Positions 33,722 through 45,065 of a stretch of 64,000 nt of DNA are shown here, one piece after another. Positions within the stretch are counted from its first letter, which is position 1. Each line of letters begins with the position of its first letter. The DNA lies in NCBI GenBank assembly GCA_949751835.1, contig CATKHK010000020.1, positions 450,491 to 514,490 on the forward strand. The letters run 5' to 3'. Below the pieces are notes generated by a model. The model was given only the letters and a program-made list of their open reading frames with translations. It ran no database searches and was not told the origin of the DNA. The translations under genes were made by a program, and so were the position numbers. The stretch is from Blepharisma japonicum. Its lineage: Eukaryota > Ciliophora > Heterotrichea > Heterotrichida > Blepharismidae.

Positions 33722-34654
33722 TTATATATTTTTAAGGCACAGGGCACACTTAGTGCTCCTATTCAACCACTTCATAATACAATATTGATGAAAAACATGA
33801 TTGCATGGCAGTTTACATACTTGCTCATTTACTACAAATTCTTCAAGGCAAATTATGCAAGATTCAGGTTTCATATAAGATTGAAAAGCAACTTTTCTTA
33901 ATTTTTGCTTGTCTCTTTCAGAGAGCCCTACTTGATTGCTGAATCTTTCTAAAATATTTAAAATTTCTAGTTGAGGGGATGGGTTAATGACATTCCCATT
34001 TGCAATTATTCGCTCACCAGATATATATCGAGCGTCTTCTTTTCATTCTTCATTACCAGGCTGCAGCTCTTCAGGCGGAGGCGGGACTTCTCGATTAAGA
34101 TCTTCTCTTCGTCTTCTTCTATTAAATTTTCGTGTTAGCTCTCTAAAAGCGTCCTCAAAAGTCATTCCTTCATTAATAAACCTTTCTGCAAAATATTCAA
34201 CTTTTCCGCCATCTGATAAATCATTTCTGACCCTTTCAGCTTCTTTTGTTATGTGACTTAAGAAATCAATTACTTTTTTGGATTCTTTTTGAAGTAAGCC
34301 TCTCGCATGATTAAATAAATCGTTTTTTCTAGGCTGTCTTTGATTTTGAACAGGGTTTTCAGGAATGGCTTTAGCTTCTTCTGGAGGGTTTGTAAGAAAC
34401 TCTATCGCTTCAGTAAGTGATGGCTTTTCAATGGCGCTGATAATAGCTTCTTCAGGGTATCCCATTGAAGAGAGATGTGAGAAATAGTATTCTTGGGGTG
34501 AAATTTCACCTCAATCATTTTGGATGGATTCACATAATGCAGCTGCTTCTTCCATCTTGTCAGTCATTCATAGGGCAATTGTTACTGTATTTTCTCAAAA
34601 ACCCATCTCCAGAAGCATACTCTTTATAAAATCAGTACCCAGAGGATCATCCAT
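33722..34654 (-). CDS. UBA-UBA-RING protein (array gene 6)
   Basis: The 310-residue frame starts at ATG 34652-34654 (MDDPLGTDFIKSMLLEMGF). UBA1 at ~10-45 and UBA2 at ~65-95 (LSSMGYPEEAIISAIEK). A helical segment and Arg-rich patch (RKFNRRRRRED) follow, then ARYISGERIIANGNVI and a RING: CIIC, CNHVFHQYC, CALC with Cys as the last ligand. Several TGAs are Trp, including two inside UBA1. The clearest example of the full family architecture. Predicted ubiquitin-binding E3-like protein. Confidence 0.87.
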
Positions 34655-35160
34655 TATTCTACAAATATAAAACACTAAAACTTAGCTCAACAAGGCAATA
34701 TATTGAATCTTGTATATATAAATAAATTATAAATTTTCTATTTTCTTAGACTTAATTAAAGCAGAAAATGCAACAAAGATTGTTTAAAGTTTGAATTTTA
34801 TATAAAAATAACACTTCCTTTATAATTTCATTTAAATGCTATTTTGCCTAGAAAATCGAAACATGATTTTAAATAAAATAGCTTCAAAATTAATCAACAG
34901 GGCAGTTATTAATATTTTTGAGTTATTTCAACAATTAGTTTAAACAACCCAAATCTGCATAAATTTAGCTACCTTCTTAGAGGCGTTTTAAATTCAAGCA
35001 TTGTATCCTTAATACCTTAAATAATTCAAAAACTCTATAATATCTATTCAGTAATGTGCGCCTGCACCATCCACAAGAATTCATTAACTAAAATTAATTC
35101 TTAGAGCTTATTTAATATAAAATATTAAAATTTCTTAGCTCTTTTAATTATTAACCTTTC
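34655..35160. other. Intergenic, 506 bp
   Basis: AT-rich spacer separating the RING array from the truncated hemoglobin gene. No ORF, RNA gene or repeat recognised. It marks the end of the expanded family region. Confidence 0.6.
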
Positions 35161-35517
35161 TTAGTTCAACACAACATCTGATCTAAAAGATGAGATGACA
35201 TCACTAACATCTTCCAAGTCTTGCTCGATGACTCCTCTGTCTCGTAAGACTTGAAACAGATTAGATACAAATCTATCATAATGAGCACCAGTAATTCCCA
35301 TTCCTACATGCACTCTTCTAATTGATGTAAAAAAATGATTTTCCGCGGTACCAAGTGCTGCCTTCAACAGTCCTGCGTTCATTGCTTTTACTCTTTCTAC
35401 GTCTTTTCCTACAAAAAATCCTTGCAGTGTAGGATCGGATATATTTAGGTTATAAAATTCATCGAGAATTCTATGCCAGAACGGATCTCCTCCGTATTTT
35501 TCAAACAACGAGGCCAT
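35161..35517 (-). CDS. Truncated (2/2) hemoglobin, group I-like
   Basis: 118 residues, the usual size of protozoan truncated globins. It begins MASLFEKYGGDPFWHRILDE, with FYNLNISDPTLQGFF (B10 Tyr and CD1 Phe region) and the family segment LLKAALG. The stretch RRVHVGMGITGAHYDRFVSN carries the likely proximal His, as in Paramecium and Tetrahymena hemoglobins. It binds heme and O2 or NO in the cytosol; exact role unproven. The start lies only 20 bp after the stop codon of the ENTH gene on the same strand. Confidence 0.93.
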   Translation of the reverse strand: MASLFEKYGGDPFWHRILDEFYNLNISDPTLQGFFVGKDVERVKAMNAGLLKAALGTAENHFFTSIRRVHVGMGITGAHYDRFVSNLFQVLRDRGVIEQDLEDVSDVISSFRSDVVLN

Positions 35518-35537
35518 TTTTATAATCTACTTAATTC

Positions 35538-37166
35538 TTAAAGTTCTATATTATTAACTGACATAAGTGTTTGATTCCCTGACAGTGATATGCTCAAGCC
35601 ATCCAGATTCATTAAGCTTGCTTCTAAATTTGAGTGGCTTATAGGGCGTTTTTCAGTTTGAAGATTCTGGGTACCCTGAATGTTGCCATTCATAAAAGGC
35701 TGAGGTTGGAAAGAGTTCCCATTTGGAAATCCATTCGTCCTTGGATTAAACTGATTAAAAGTTCCTTGAGGAGCATTATAGGCAAAGTTACTTGAGCTAT
35801 GATAAGGATTTTGGAAATTTTGGGCTTGCATATATGGGTTTTGAGGGGGAAATTGAGGGTTCGGTATTGGATTATTGTAAAATTGATTTTGGGGATAATA
35901 AACATTTTGAGCTGAAACTTGAGGATTTGTCATAACTTGTTTGGGATAAATAGGATATGAAGGCTGAATACTCACAGAGTCAAACGGATCTGAATAAGCT
36001 GGCTCTAATTTAGCTGGCTGTGTAGCTGAAGCTTCATCAAATGGGTTATAAGAATTTGATGGATAGCTACTATTAAAATCTGGCATCGACTGCTGATGAA
36101 CTGGTTTTTGAATATCTGTTGTAAACAAGTCAGCTAGTAATTCTTGAGTTGAAGGGGTTGGTGTGACTGGCTCTGCTGCGAAGCCATTTGCAAAATTTTT
36201 TGAATTAGGAAGGTTTGTGGCACTTTGTGAGTGTTGGTTTGGTTTTTGCTTTAATTGTGTTCCTTTAAAGAAATCTGACTTATTTTGGCTGCTGCCATTA
36301 GCTATTCCATTATTCTGAGTTATAGGAGGAAACTCTTGCACTTCCTGATTGTTTTTCCTTTTTTGGTCTTTTACCTGGATTCCTTTAAAAATGTCTTGCT
36401 TAGGCTTTTCTTGGAAATCTTGCTTAGGCTTTTCTTGGAAAATGTCTACCTTTGGCCTCTGATTGAATATATCTTTAAAGCTCTCCGGGGCCTCAGTCGG
36501 CTCTTGCCTACTTTCAGGCTGCCTATTCACAATAGCTGGACTAATTTTTGCCTGCTCATACCAAGGCTCATTCTGAGCAGGCGTCGGATTCTTTTCAATA
36601 ATTTTAGTTTGTGGAGGCTCATAATTGTAATTATTAATCGGTTCTTCATATTTCATCACTGGTGGAGGATTTTGATGGCTGCCTACTTCTTTCGATGAAA
36701 TCGACATAAATCTTTCCCTCTGTATTCTACCTGCAGCCCTTTCTTCTTGCAATAACTGTTCATTACTTAACAGGTGCACTATTTGCCTTACCTTTGTCCT
36801 TACTACATCGCCTTGCTCCAATCCTTTTTCCCTATACGAAAATTCCAGTAATGCCCTAACTCTGGCCTGGTTAGTTTGTATATCAGACAAAATATAGTTA
36901 GAGCCTACCTTTATGAGTGTTTCTATCAGTGTAAGGGTCTTGCTAATTTTTTTCCAGTCTTTTTCAGGTGATTTTAAGTAATGCCAAATTGCCTTTGAGA
37001 TGACTGGAACTTCTTCGGTGTTGAAGCTTTTGTCAGCTATTGAGTAAAGTGAACTTTTGGAAGGAACTGAGTCGTTATTCTTTGTTGCTTCGGAAATGAG
37101 CTTTTCTAGAGGCGTTTTTGTGAGTTTATGCTTCAAGTTTGTTGCTGCTTTCTTAAATCTCTCCAT
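35538..37166 (-). CDS. ENTH-domain endocytic adaptor (epsin-like)
   Basis: 542 residues. The N-terminal ~150 form an ENTH domain (KLISEATKNNDSVPS, WKKISKTLTLIETLIKVGS, RQIVHLLSNEQLLQEERAAG), which binds phosphoinositides on membranes. The rest is disordered and Asn/Gln/Pro-rich, with NPF (YNPFDE) and DPF (SDPFDS) motifs that bind EH-domain proteins and AP2. Two near-identical repeats read EKPKQDIFK / EKPKQDFQ. Role: clathrin-coat assembly, or endosomal sorting if epsinR-like; the sequence does not decide. Single exon, no TGA. Confidence 0.92.
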   Translation of the reverse strand: MERFKKAATNLKHKLTKTPLEKLISEATKNNDSVPSKSSLYSIADKSFNTEEVPVISKAIWHYLKSPEKDWKKISKTLTLIETLIKVGSNYILSDIQTNQARVRALLEFSYREKGLEQGDVVRTKVRQIVHLLSNEQLLQEERAAGRIQRERFMSISSKEVGSHQNPPPVMKYEEPINNYNYEPPQTKIIEKNPTPAQNEPWYEQAKISPAIVNRQPESRQEPTEAPESFKDIFNQRPKVDIFQEKPKQDFQEKPKQDIFKGIQVKDQKRKNNQEVQEFPPITQNNGIANGSSQNKSDFFKGTQLKQKPNQHSQSATNLPNSKNFANGFAAEPVTPTPSTQELLADLFTTDIQKPVHQQSMPDFNSSYPSNSYNPFDEASATQPAKLEPAYSDPFDSVSIQPSYPIYPKQVMTNPQVSAQNVYYPQNQFYNNPIPNPQFPPQNPYMQAQNFQNPYHSSSNFAYNAPQGTFNQFNPRTNGFPNGNSFQPQPFMNGNIQGTQNLQTEKRPISHSNLEASLMNLDGLSISLSGNQTLMSVNNIEL

Positions 37167-37407
37167 ATTATCAGATAATTATAAGCTTCTTAACGACCCA
37201 AGGTGTTGATAATATTCATAGAGAATGGGAAAAGTAAGAATATTTGAAGGAAAGGATGCTAAAAGGGAAAACTATCATCAAGCACTAATATTTATGTGAA
37301 ACTCTAAATATGTTGAAATTTTGATATAAAAGCAATAAAACTCTGGATAATTAATTTTGTAACCTAAATTATTTTAAATTTAAACCTTATTAATTTAAAA
37401 ATATATA

Positions 37408-40400
37408 TTATTCGTCTTGAATAATCCCTTTCAGCCTTATTTTTTCAAAGAAACTGTTTGCAGCTATTTCTGAAGACTTTAGCTTGGAAACATCTCTTCC
37501 TTCACTTATAAACTCTTCATCTAAAAATACCCTAGTCACAAACTCAGAGCATTCTGGGTTCCTGTAGTTTTCCACCTTATATCTCTGTATCCTTACACTT
37601 CCAATCTTCTGCTTTTGGGCCCACATAAGCAATTTCGAGTGCGGATGATCTTCAATTCCTTTTGGATTTGATATATACTCTAAATGATTTTTCATAATTT
37701 TGAAGACAATATCTTTACACACCTCAAAAGAGCCTGAATCAAGATATATTGCGCCTATAAGGGATTCTATTTGGTCAGCTAAAACTTTCATTCCAGGATC
37801 AGGGAACTTTTTCATATCCATTTCTCCTTCTTTTTCCATCCTTTCTTTGGCTTGGACAAGTATTTTGATGTCTTTTGCTAAATCAACACTATCATACTTT
37901 AGATGCTTATATAACCCTAGCTCAAAATTCAGCAAGGCAAAAAACCTATTATTGACACCAGCTATTTTCATTTTACTTAAAAGTCCTGGAGCAGCATCTG
38001 GGTTTTTTATCATTAAATGCTCTAAGACCACCAAATCAATGATAGCATCTCCTATAAATTCCAGTCTTTGGTAATCACAGCCTTTCATAAGAGATGGGTG
38101 AGTCATTGCTTCTGCAAATAGATCTTTATTTTTGAATTCATAGCCAATTTTAAATTCAATATCCGTATAGTCCCCTTCGATTTTCCCATAGTCAATTGCA
38201 GGTGGAGGATGATCAATCAGCTTAAAATTTATTAGCAGCTGAGTTGCCAGCTCAAATCCGCCTTCCAAATAAGCAGCTCCAATAAGCGCTTCAATACAGT
38301 CAGCTAGCTGTTTGTGACTGATTTCTACTACAGTGTTAGAAGGCTTGAAGTATAGCTCTCCATCTTCTTCTAAAGTTTTGTCCCAGCCAAGCTCATCACA
38401 AGCCTCCTTTTCATTTTCTTCGTCACTTGAGCTTGGGATTTCTCTATCATCATTAAAAATTTCATTCATCCCTGGAGCAAGCCATCTTTTTATATTCAGC
38501 GGCTTTACTTGCATATATCTGTATAGTTTTAGCTGTAAGGCAAGCTTAAATAGCCGATGGTTTGAGATGATTTCTATACGTTTCTTTGTGAGGAGACCTT
38601 CAGGATCTCCTGGATTTAAATGATACAGATAGATAGAGGTAAGGTATTTAAGAACACAATCGCCTAAAATTTCCAGTCTTTCGTAATTAGAAAGCTCCAA
38701 AGCACTTGTTGAGGTTATTGCTTCTATTATTTTGGTTGAAGGCAGGGGAATGTTGATTTCTTGCTTAAGATTAATCATCAGGAATAGCTTGTTAAGCTTG
38801 TTTATAATAGAAGGGGTAAATTTGCCTAGCAAAAGATATTCAGCTGGGATCGGGAAAATCTGAGCTACATCGTAAGGAATTAAAGCCATTCGAGAATGAT
38901 CTTTCCCAGGATTCAGCTTTGGGCGATCAAATTGCCTAAAAGTCCCTAGTTTTCTTGCTCTATAAACAGTTGAGTTTTCTAGATTTAGCCCATATTTTGT
39001 ATGATAATATTCTTCAACTGACCAAACCCTATGCCTTTGCTGATCCTCAAACTCATAGTCTAGACCATCTTTAATTTCTTCATAAATTACAAAAAACTCA
39101 TGCAGATGTGTTGTATATATTATTTTTCCAGCCGAGTCAATTTTTGCATCATTTGGCTGCCTTACAAAGTCAATTGCATTATTAATAGTTTCCCAATCAA
39201 TCTCATCCCCTAATAATGGTATCACACAGGTAGGAATTTCATTAATTTCTTTATTTCCAAAAACTCCAATTTTTTCGTTTTTTCAGATTTTTTCAGCTAA
39301 ATCTTTGTAACGCATGCCTAAAATTGAGTTAAAAATGATATGGAAGGTTTGGATTTTTAATAATTCTTCATTTGTATAAGTCTTTAAATTTAATAGTACT
39401 GGCATTGCAGTAAATGGGAATAAATTGCATTTTTCGCAACTTTCATTAGGGTCGTGAAAACTTTTGTCATGCTTAAAATCAACCCCGCGATATCTGAATA
39501 GGTTATAAGGAAACACTGTAAAAGGCTCTCCAGGAATTTCAACTGATGACAAAATACCAATGTAAAGCATACAATTTTCAGGAAAAACTGGAGTCAGCTG
39601 GATTTTGTATAAAAATAAATTCGAGTCTTGTCTAGCACGGATAGTGAAAAGGGAAAAGACTTGTGGCATCAGAGTCATAGATGTGAAATCTTCTTTTGAA
39701 CGCTTTGCCCTGATTCTTCCTCCGTTCTTGTTAATAAATTCAATCTCAGGATCATTGTGTGTGTATTCTTTTTCAGTTGAATTTTCAGCCCATGTTGGTC
39801 TTAAATGCTTATTTAAGAGCCCAACGCTAAATAATTCTCCAACGGCTTGCAAGCTTGCGTCTTCTTTTGATTCATTTTCTTTAGGCCAGAGTTTGCTTGA
39901 TCTAATTGGTGATATTTTAAAAAGCTTAGGAAGCTTCAATGTACATAAATATCCGCCTCTTAAACTATTAACCCCAGGAATAGTGCATTCTCCAGGCCGA
40001 TAATACTTATACTCATAATGTGGTTTTAAAACTGTATATTGGTCAGTTGGGTATTTTTTGCAGAATTCTTTAATAAATTTTACACTCCAGTCAATACTCA
40101 CTTTTGCCCCGGTCTCTGGATTTTCGTAGTACTGAGGATTAGGCATTTTTCGGACTGGCTTTGAAAAATCTTCATCAGCGATTGTTTTAAGCCACGAAAT
40201 GGCGTCCTCAAAGCCATTTAGCTGTGCCTCCATATCTTTTTTATTACCATGCTCTACTAGTACCATAAAAGTTGAGTTTTGGTCTCTCGCTCTCCCTTTT
40301 GACTGCACATAAGACCTTAGATTTGTAGAAGAACCATCAAACCTAATCACTAAATCACAAGAAGGAATGTCAAGCCCTTCCTCAATTATAGTCGTTGCTA

Positions 40401-41613
40401 CCAAAACATTGAAGTCTTTGTTTTTAAAACCTTCTATAGTCTCCCTTTGGAGGCGGTCTTTCATTCGGTATGTCCTAAAATTTCCTCCTCCGCTAGTTTT
40501 TCCTATTAATTTTCCAGCTTTTATTTCATATCTTCCTTCTGCAGAAAAAATTTCATTCAATAAATCAGCTAAGTACCAAACAGTGATTTTTCTTTCTGCT
40601 AAAACTATGACTTGAGCGAAATTTTCTTTGTCTTGGAAATGTTTTTTAAGTTCGTTGGCGAGTAGCTTTACTCTTTCTGATATATCCATTCTATTATTTA
40701 TAAGTTTTGTAAGTTCATGCTTTATTGACTGATTTTCTGCTCTCAAGCAAAGATCACGGAGGTATAAAAACAGTCCTCGTCTTCCTAGTAAATTTAACAA
40801 ATATAACCCGTAGTTGTTGATTTCCGATACTAATAAAGTTGATTCTTCACATGCAGGCAGGTTTTCTAGGCTTCTTAAAATCAATTCAAAATTGACTTGT
40901 TGGCTAATCTTTACTTCTTTAACTACAAATTTTGGCTTATTTGCAACACTTGCAACACTCTCTCTATCTATTGAAGCAAAATCACAGTCCAGAAACAAGC
41001 ATAAATTTTCTAGATCATCTTTTAAGCTGCTTTTTTGCTGCAAATTTCCATGGATGACAGGGGATGCAGTTAAGCCCATGACTTTTGGCTTATATTTAGA
41101 ATTATGGTAAAATTCCTTCATAATACTCATATAAGGATGATTTCCGATACAATGATGGCACTCATCAAAGATCATCAAGGAAAATTGGTTTAATCGGAGA
41201 AACCCATATCTAAGTGTATTTAGAAAGAGCTGAGGTGTTATCACAATTAATTGGACTCTTTCTAAGGTTTCTTGCCAAGTTTGATAATCCCATCGATCTG
41301 CAATTTCGCCTTCAAGACCTATAGATTCAATTTCGAAGTTTTTCGAGTATGAAGCTTGTTGGTGCACTAATGCAATATTTGGAGCTAAGAAAACAGATTT
41401 CCCAGGGGTTTCTTTTACTAGATTCATTGCTATAAAAGTTTTCCCTGTTCCTGTATCTAGGAATGCGATTATATTTTTTTGACGAGCGATGTCTAAAACT
41501 TGCATCTGATAAGCCCTTGGATGATTTTTTTCAATAATGATGTCGTCTATAAAATCAGGGGAGTCTAGTTCATCAGATTTACTAGAATCTTGAGAGTCGT
41601 TTGAATAGCTCAT
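37408..41613 (-). CDS. Dicer (helicase-PAZ-double RNase III)
   Basis: A 1401-residue protein in one frame joined by TGA Trp at 39283-39285. The DExD/H helicase has TGTGKT, DECHH, GLTASP and QSKGRARDQ. A Dicer dimerisation (DUF283) fold follows (GGYLCTLKLPKLFKI), then a PAZ-like region, RNase IIIa (NYERLEILGDCVLKY with ADCIEALIGAAYLEG) and RNase IIIb (DYQRLEFIGDAIIDL with ADQIESLIGAIYLDS). All acidic catalytic residues are present. The C-terminus (SKLLMWAQKQKIGSVRI to NSFFEKIRL) looks like a dsRBD. It cleaves dsRNA into small RNAs; in ciliates Dicers serve siRNA silencing or scanRNA-guided DNA elimination. Having the helicase favours a canonical Dicer over a short development-type Dicer-like protein (inference). 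Confidence 0.95.
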
Positions 41614-42213
41614 ATTTATATATGTGCAAAAATCATGAGGGAAAAATGTTTAAATTTAGGGAAAAATGGAATTCTATAGATAATAAATAAGAATTAAAAT
41701 AACAAGTTATTTTTGATATAAAAGATTATTAATAAGCTGCATTAGGATTAAACTGACTAAAAAAAATAAATCGAGGAAGTTTTAAGAGTTTTAAATTAAT
41801 AAGAGGTATAACTTTAATTAAAATTCTAATAGCATAGACAGTTATAATTTTGAATTAAGATTCTAATACATTAGGTAGAGGAAAAGAAAGATTTCTCCTT
41901 TTGAGAATTCTCTTTCATACTCTAAATCACTCAAACACAATTTTTAATAATATAAATGCAATTAAGCCTTAAAATAAAAATCTATCATAAATTCAGTTAT
42001 CTACATCTCTCTTTGCAATGAAGAAGGAATAATAAATGCATAAAATTTATAGACCTATTATAAAAATTAATCATCACTATCAAAATCAGTATTCTCTAAT
42101 GCTAAATCAAACCCCAGCTTTTCCCCCTGCATTCCTAGTCAAAACCCCTACATTTCTATCATCTCTATTCAATTTTATTTAATCATCTTCCGATATTCTC
42201 GTCATAATCAAAA
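41614..42213. promoter_or_regulatory. Divergent promoter region, Dicer / ankyrin-kinase
   Basis: 600 bp of AT-rich sequence between divergent start codons. It must hold both promoters. No ORF; no motif could be assigned with confidence. Confidence 0.45.
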
Positions 42214-44181
42214 ATGGATCGACAACAGTTTAAAGAAACAAAGAAGATCCTCGAGCACTCCCCACAATGCAAAAACTCAAGCTCAGGTGCCTTCAAAAAC
42301 ACAGCTTCTTCTATAAATGAAGAAGATAGCAGCCCACCCTTCGGCTCTGAAGATGAAATTTTTGATTCTTTTGCCATCATGGGGTCAATCAGTGAAGGTG
42401 TCGAAGTCCAAAAGGTCCCTAAGGTTGAAATGAGCCCGAAAATTCTTAGAGTCGAAGCTGCACCTCTTGATACGCATTTAGAGAAGCACTTATACGACTT
42501 CTTCAGAGATACATCGCAAGATGATTTCGTTGGCAAGCTTTCTGACCTTGATAAATCAAGCGAAACTACAGAGCCAACCCAGGAGGGGAACGAAAGGACG
42601 AACCAAGCACTATGAGACGCAGCTGAAGCAAACCAATATGAAACCTGCAGAATGCTGATGGACAAGCACCTTCATGGAGATATGGTGGCAGATGTTAATA
42701 GTCATATGGCCGGTGGACTTACAGCTCTTCATATTGCTGCACTTAAAGGGCATGTCAAGGTATGTGAAACACTGCTGGATTATGGAGACAGCACAGATTT
42801 AAACTCACAAGACGCATCATTGAGGACTCCTTTACATTTGGCCTGCATGCACGCAAAGTTACAAGTGGCCCAGCTACTAGTCAGGTCAGGAGCTTTTTTA
42901 AATGCAGTTGACATTGACGGGAACACGCCTTTGCATTATGCAGTTTTGACTGAAGATAAAGACTTCCTACATTGGATTTTGTGCAGATTCCCTGACCTGA
43001 ACCTAAAAAACAACCAAGGAAAAACAGCTTTAGAAATGACAGACAAAATCAGTATCCACGAAATGGCAGAAAAGAAGCGGTCACCACCTCCATTAGTTGA
43101 CATGACCCCACAGAGAATAAAAATCAGAAACTCAATAGACGAATTAGCTGACTTTATGATGCAAAGAGTTTCTAACACAAAATGCCCTTTTAGTATCCCA
43201 GAAACTCCACATCCAGAGAAGAAAAGGATTTCTCCACTTGATTTTCAAGCAATACAGCAAATTGGAAAAGGAAGCTTTGGCGAAGTTTTTTTAGTAGAAA
43301 AGAAAGACACCCATGAGTATTTTGCTATGAAAATTTTGAGGAAAAATAAAGTAATGGGGCAGAATATTGTGAAATATGCAATGACTGAGAGAAATGTCCT
43401 GAGCTATATGAGGCATCCATTTATAGTAGGGCTAAAATATGCATTTCAGACTCAAAATAAGCTGTTTTTAATATTAGATTATTGCCCAGGCGGAGATTTA
43501 GGATCTCATATAGCCAGAGAAAAAAGGTTTAGCGAAACTAGGGCAAGAATTTACCTTTGTGAAATTTTGGTAGCTTTAGAAGAGCTGCACAAGCGAGATA
43601 TCATTTTTAGAGATTTAAAGCCAGATAATGTCGTTTTAGACTCAGAAGGTCACGCAATGCTAACGGATTTTGGGTTGTCTAAAGAAGGGGTCTTAGATAA
43701 CTTCTCAGCAAAGTCATTCTGTGGATCTGTCGCTTACTTAGCCCCAGAAATGCTAAAGCGGCAAGGTCACGGCAAAGCTGTTGACTGGTATTTATTAGGA
43801 GTTTTACTATATGAAATGCTGGTAGGAATTCCTCCTTATTTTTCTCACAATAAAGACCAACTTTTCCATAATATCCAGCATTCAACATTAAAAATCCCTA
43901 CAAGTCTGAGCCCAGATGCTAAAAGTTTGATGAAAGGCTTATTACAAAGAGAACCATCTAAAAGACTAGGAAGCCGCAGAGATGCTGAAGAAATTAAAGA
44001 GCATCATTTCTTTTATGGGATAAACTGGGACTCAGTTATGAGAAGGGAACTGAGGCCACCACGACCTCCTAAGCCAATTATGGTCCATGGAACTGTTTCT
44101 CAAGAAAGGGTCGTGGCTGCTGAAAGCTTGGTGAATAATGAGACCACCCATTTGACTGGCTGGACATTTATATCTGAATAA
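42214..44181 (+). CDS. Ankyrin-repeat AGC-type Ser/Thr kinase
   Basis: 655 residues read through one TGA Trp (42613-42615). An acidic N-terminus (~1-125) precedes three to four ankyrin repeats at ~130-280 (GLTALHIAALKGHVKV, RTPLHLACMHAKL, GNTPLHYAVL). The AGC kinase domain at ~345-610 has IGKGSFGEVFLV, FAMKILRKNK, FRDLKPDNV, TDFGLSK and FCGSVAYLAPE. The tail ends LTGWTFISE, close to an AGC hydrophobic motif. Closest groups are AKT/S6K/PKA-like kinases, but they lack ankyrins. The repeats probably recruit substrates or regulate the kinase. All catalytic residues are present. Confidence 0.92.
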
Positions 44182-44249
44182 TGTAAAATGCTTAATTAAG
44201 TAATAATTATTGATTTTTATGAAAATTTTAAATAATTATTTAAAAGTAA

Positions 44250-44888
44250 ATGCAAACGTCGAGGAGGTCACCGTTTATTAAAGTAGAAGCACTTATGGAT
44301 AAGCTATCTAAAGATTACCCAGCACTGAATAAAACAGTAATTCCTGCTGTTTCACATAGATCTACTCCTGTAGGAAGAAATATGACTCCTGTGAGACCGA
44401 CTATTCCTCCAGATTTTGCTATAATGATGCTGAAGGAAAATACGAAATTTGCGAAAATAAAAGACTTGAACCTAGGAAAGCCACCGAAAAGACCGATTCC
44501 TTTGACGGTGAAAGTCAATGAGTATGAAGCTGAAACTTCTTTAAATTGTTTTATGAAACACATTGCTACTGAGTCGTATGAAAGATATTTGTCGGAAAGA
44601 GCACCGGGGTTTAGGAAAGGAAAAGAAATATACGTAAAGATTCCAGAAGGGAATGTTAAGAAAAAGAAAAGAAAAATTGGGAAAATGGCTTGCTTAAGTC
44701 CGAGTAATTTGGAATTGTTGGGGCAGCGAGAGTTTTCAAATACTCAGCCCGAGTTTATTAAAAAAAATTTGAGCTCAGTTAATCGAAGATTGCAGAAAAC
44801 AGTCAAAAACTGGTGCTTAGCTGAAATGAAAAAGAAAAGTACAAATTTGCAGTTAATTGATCATTACACATTTAGATCTAAACATTAG
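44250..44888 (+). CDS. Hypothetical basic protein, 212 aa
   Basis: ATG to TAG in one frame without TGA. Very Lys/Arg-rich, with a Pro/Thr-rich N-terminal third (RNMTPVRPTIPPD), a cluster KKKKRKIGK resembling a nuclear localisation signal, and a helical C-terminus. No domain recognised. Located 68 bp after the ankyrin-kinase gene on the same strand. Possibly nuclear or cytoskeletal; function unknown. Confidence 0.7.
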   Translation: MQTSRRSPFIKVEALMDKLSKDYPALNKTVIPAVSHRSTPVGRNMTPVRPTIPPDFAIMMLKENTKFAKIKDLNLGKPPKRPIPLTVKVNEYEAETSLNCFMKHIATESYERYLSERAPGFRKGKEIYVKIPEGNVKKKKRKIGKMACLSPSNLELLGQREFSNTQPEFIKKNLSSVNRRLQKTVKNWCLAEMKKKSTNLQLIDHYTFRSKH

Positions 44889-44991
44889 AGGATTTTGATA
44901 TTTTACGAAATATATAAGATGAGATTATTTTCACAAAATAATTCAATTTAAAATTGCTATTTCATAATTATCTTATCATTTATCAGAGTAA

Positions 44992-45030
44992 CTATGCAAG
45001 GACGAAATATTAATTGAATGGAATTTCAAA
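44992..45030 (+). pseudogene. Short relic of the CCDC81-like gene
   Basis: Reads as TMQGRNINWMEF, matching IMQGRNANCMEFGRF at residues ~45-60 of the intact gene at 48115. The bases TATGCAAGG.CGAAAT and TAATTG.ATGGAATT are shared. It lies just upstream of TM-gene copy 1, in the position the full gene holds relative to copy 2. Confidence 0.55.
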
Positions 45031-45065
45031 ATAATTTATCAAATGAATAAATTGATAATTAATAA

